Part shown: piece after piece, positions 5,822 through 6,086 of the stretch
How the letters are laid out: each line of letters opens with the position of its first letter
Position numbering within the stretch: position 1 is the first letter of the stretch
Assembly: GCA_030636965.1 (NCBI GenBank)
Contig: DAOVVW010000064.1
Location: forward strand, 1 to 6,086
Length of the DNA: 6,086 bases
Direction: 5' to 3'
From: Pseudomonadota bacterium
Lineage (GTDB): Bacteria; BMS3Abin14
Program-made: the position numbers and the translations under genes
The notes under the pieces: generated by a model
What the model saw: only the letters and a program-made list of their open reading frames with translations
What the model was told of the DNA's origin: nothing
The model's database searches: none

Positions 5822-6086
5822 ATGGAAGTGATTGACGGACATGTACACGTCGGAAGGAGACATCTACCTTTGGCCCAGATCAACGAGATCCTTGCCAAGG
5901 CTGGTGCGGACAGGGCTGTGATCTTCGCGGATCCGGAAAGCTCGGATATCCCGGATGATAACAGGTACGTACTGGAATCCGTAGAGGTCAGTGACCATAT
6001 TCCCTACTTTTACATCGGGGGCAACGCCTACAGTACGAATAGGCCGTTTCCGGAACTTCCGGATCCCAAAGATCTTGCGCCTTACA
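5822..6086 (+). CDS. Amidohydrolase-family metal-dependent hydrolase, N-terminal part (3' end outside window)
   Basis: Only the first 88 codons are visible, and the frame is still open at the window end. The protein opens with MEVIDGHVHVG, placing the metal-binding His-x-His pair (His7, His9) at the end of the first beta strand, as in amidohydrolase-superfamily (amidohydrolase-2 type) TIM barrels. It continues with a helix (about 17-28), then AGADRAVIFADPE (27-39), the usual second strand, and later DHIPYFYIGGN (57-67). The start is supported by AAGGTG eight bases upstream. The remaining metal ligands (further His and Asp residues) lie outside the window, so substrate and activity cannot be stated. 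It follows queD by 108 bases on the same strand and may be cotranscribed, but no functional tie to queuosine synthesis is evident. A different HxH-type hydrolase family such as TatD or PHP is possible but fits less well. Confidence 0.78.
   Translation, partial: MEVIDGHVHVGRRHLPLAQINEILAKAGADRAVIFADPESSDIPDDNRYVLESVEVSDHIPYFYIGGNAYSTNRPFPELPDPKDLAPY

Overview
The window comes from a diderm (Gram-negative) bacterium of moderate GC content. A Desulfobacterota/Myxococcota-like ('deltaproteobacterial') lineage is my best guess. It rests on three things: a TamB gene joined to a long Omp85 gene with seven POTRA-like repeats, an MJ0042-type zinc ribbon fused to a receiver domain, and heptanucleotide GTTCAAC-type intergenic repeats. 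No rRNA or other taxonomic marker is present, so this is an inference.

Layout. Bases 1-931 (+) are the 3' end of a tamB gene. It overlaps, by TGATG, an Omp85-family outer-membrane assembly gene at 931-3681 (+). Bases 3682-3905 are a gene-free convergent spacer with two inverted clusters of tandem 7-bp repeats. Bases 3906-4496 (-) encode a zinc-ribbon/receiver single-domain response regulator. Bases 4497-4628 are a divergent promoter region in which a TTGACA box on each strand lies in an arm of an inverted repeat. Bases 4629-5327 (+) encode an exported SurA-like chaperone without a parvulin domain. It overlaps, by GTGA, a queD gene at 5324-5713 (+). After a 108-base gap, an amidohydrolase-family gene starts at 5822 (+) and runs off the window end.

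How the genes fit together. Three of the six genes concern outer-membrane biogenesis: TamB spans the periplasm, the Omp85 protein inserts barrels or pairs with TamB, and the SurA-like protein is likely a periplasmic chaperone. The response regulator, queD and amidohydrolase have no evident mechanistic link to that theme. The surA-like/queD pair is probably cotranscribed; the amidohydrolase may be too.

I see no phage, IS element, CRISPR array, toxin-antitoxin pair or defence system. The most unusual items are the seven-POTRA architecture, an 18-bp tandem duplication inside POTRA 4, the inverted heptad-repeat clusters, the parvulin-less SurA-like protein, and the zinc-ribbon receiver. None of them amounts to clear evidence of a wholly new system.
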